This document shows, one piece after another, positions 5,466 through 5,643 of a stretch of DNA of 5,643 nucleotides. The stretch covers positions 1 to 5,643 of the forward strand of contig DCUS01000201.1 in NCBI GenBank assembly GCA_002327885.1, read 5' to 3'. Numbering within the stretch: position 1 is the first letter of the stretch; every line of letters starts with the position of its first letter. This DNA comes from Syntrophaceae bacterium UBA2208. Lineage in GTDB: Bacteria; Desulfobacterota; BSN033; UBA1163. The translations under genes were made by a program, and so were the position numbers. Under the pieces are notes generated by a model. That model did not search any database and was not told the DNA's origin. It saw nothing but the letters and a program-made list of their open reading frames with translations.

Positions 5466-5540
5466 GGATCAGATTTGGGCAACTGCCCGCAATGATTTGA
5501 CCCCATAACACTCTCCAAAGAGCGGAGGCATGATCTGACC
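5466..5540. repeat. Cluster of short GGTCARATC-type direct and inverted repeats
   Basis: The 11-mer ATGATYTGACC occurs twice in direct orientation (5492-5502 and 5530-5540, one mismatch, 38 bp apart). A related inverted copy, GGATCAGAT, lies at 5466-5474. Between the inverted pair is a small hairpin, GGGC-AACT-GCCC (5477-5488). The cluster begins 14 bp after the ATPase stop codon. It resembles terminal sequences of short mobile or REP-like elements, but no transposase is in the window and I have only general resemblance to go on. No T-tract follows the hairpin, so it is not an obvious terminator. Confidence 0.45.
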
Positions 5541-5622
5541 GCTGTCTACCGCATTAAGGTTGATTCATGCCTTTTCTTTATATTAAGAACATCTTTCGGA
5601 AAAGGAGAAGGCAAAAAATCAT

Positions 5623-5643
5623 ATGGTGAAAGAATTTTCTTCC
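5623..5643 (+). CDS. Possible start of a further gene, cut by the window end
   Basis: An ATG at 5623 opens a frame of seven codons (MVKEFSS) to the window edge. Upstream is a purine-rich AAAGGAGAAGG (5601-5611), ending 11 nt before the ATG; the GGAG itself is 15 nt away, longer than ideal. The GTG at 5626 is an alternative start. Weak promoter-like TTGATT (5560-5565) and TATTAA (5581-5586) elements with a 15-bp spacer lie upstream. Too little is visible to name a product. Confidence 0.3.

Noticed and set aside
4625..5518. Long minus-strand open frame of 297 codons opposite the ATPase gene
   Set aside because: It lies almost wholly antisense to a gene with clear Walker motifs and shows no recognisable domain or hydrophobic pattern of its own. 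Its first codons lie in the repeat cluster and there is no good ribosome-binding site. It is best explained as a shadow frame.

Overview
The window looks like a piece of a bacterial chromosome of moderate GC content. It carries one recognisable functional unit, a TupABC-type oxyanion (most likely tungstate) ABC importer with its own regulator. The binding protein has a Sec signal peptide with no lipobox cysteine, which fits a Gram-negative periplasm. Tup importers are common in anaerobes that use tungsto- or molybdo-enzymes. A Desulfobacterota- or Nitrospirota-like anaerobe would fit, but no gene here fixes the taxonomy.

Layout: positions 3-215 (+) hold the C-terminal end of a GreA-type elongation factor. 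A minus-strand operon, read from right to left, follows: an excisionase-type HTH plus PBP-like regulator (3980-3063), tupA (3044-2196), tupB (2097-1399) and tupC (1326-235). It converges on greA with only 19 bp between the stop codons. A near-consensus sigma70-type promoter (-35 4030-4025, -10 4007-4002) lies just upstream of the regulator. Two direct repeats of TTATTACA sit immediately behind its -35 box. A 302-bp divergent intergenic region separates this operon from a plus-strand ATPase gene (4292-5452) of the AAA_14/DUF4143 type, whose own promoter appears to place the transcription start at the ATG (leaderless). The last 190 bp hold a cluster of short direct and inverted repeats and the possible first codons of another plus-strand gene.

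How the genes work together: TupA would capture the oxyanion in the periplasm, TupB forms the channel, and TupC powers uptake. The first gene of the operon fuses a DNA-binding domain to a cytoplasmic PBP-like oxyanion-binding domain, so it is a plausible one-component sensor of the internal oxyanion pool.

The least ordinary structure is non-coding. The tupA-tupB and tupB-tupC junctions are built almost entirely of 7-bp tandem repeats (plus-strand consensus close to RTCACTG; CAGTGAY in the sense of transcription). One array is 12 units long (2111-2194) and the other 9 units (1331-1393). The second supplies the ribosome-binding site of tupC and creates a spurious 11-residue N-terminal extension if the longest frame is taken.
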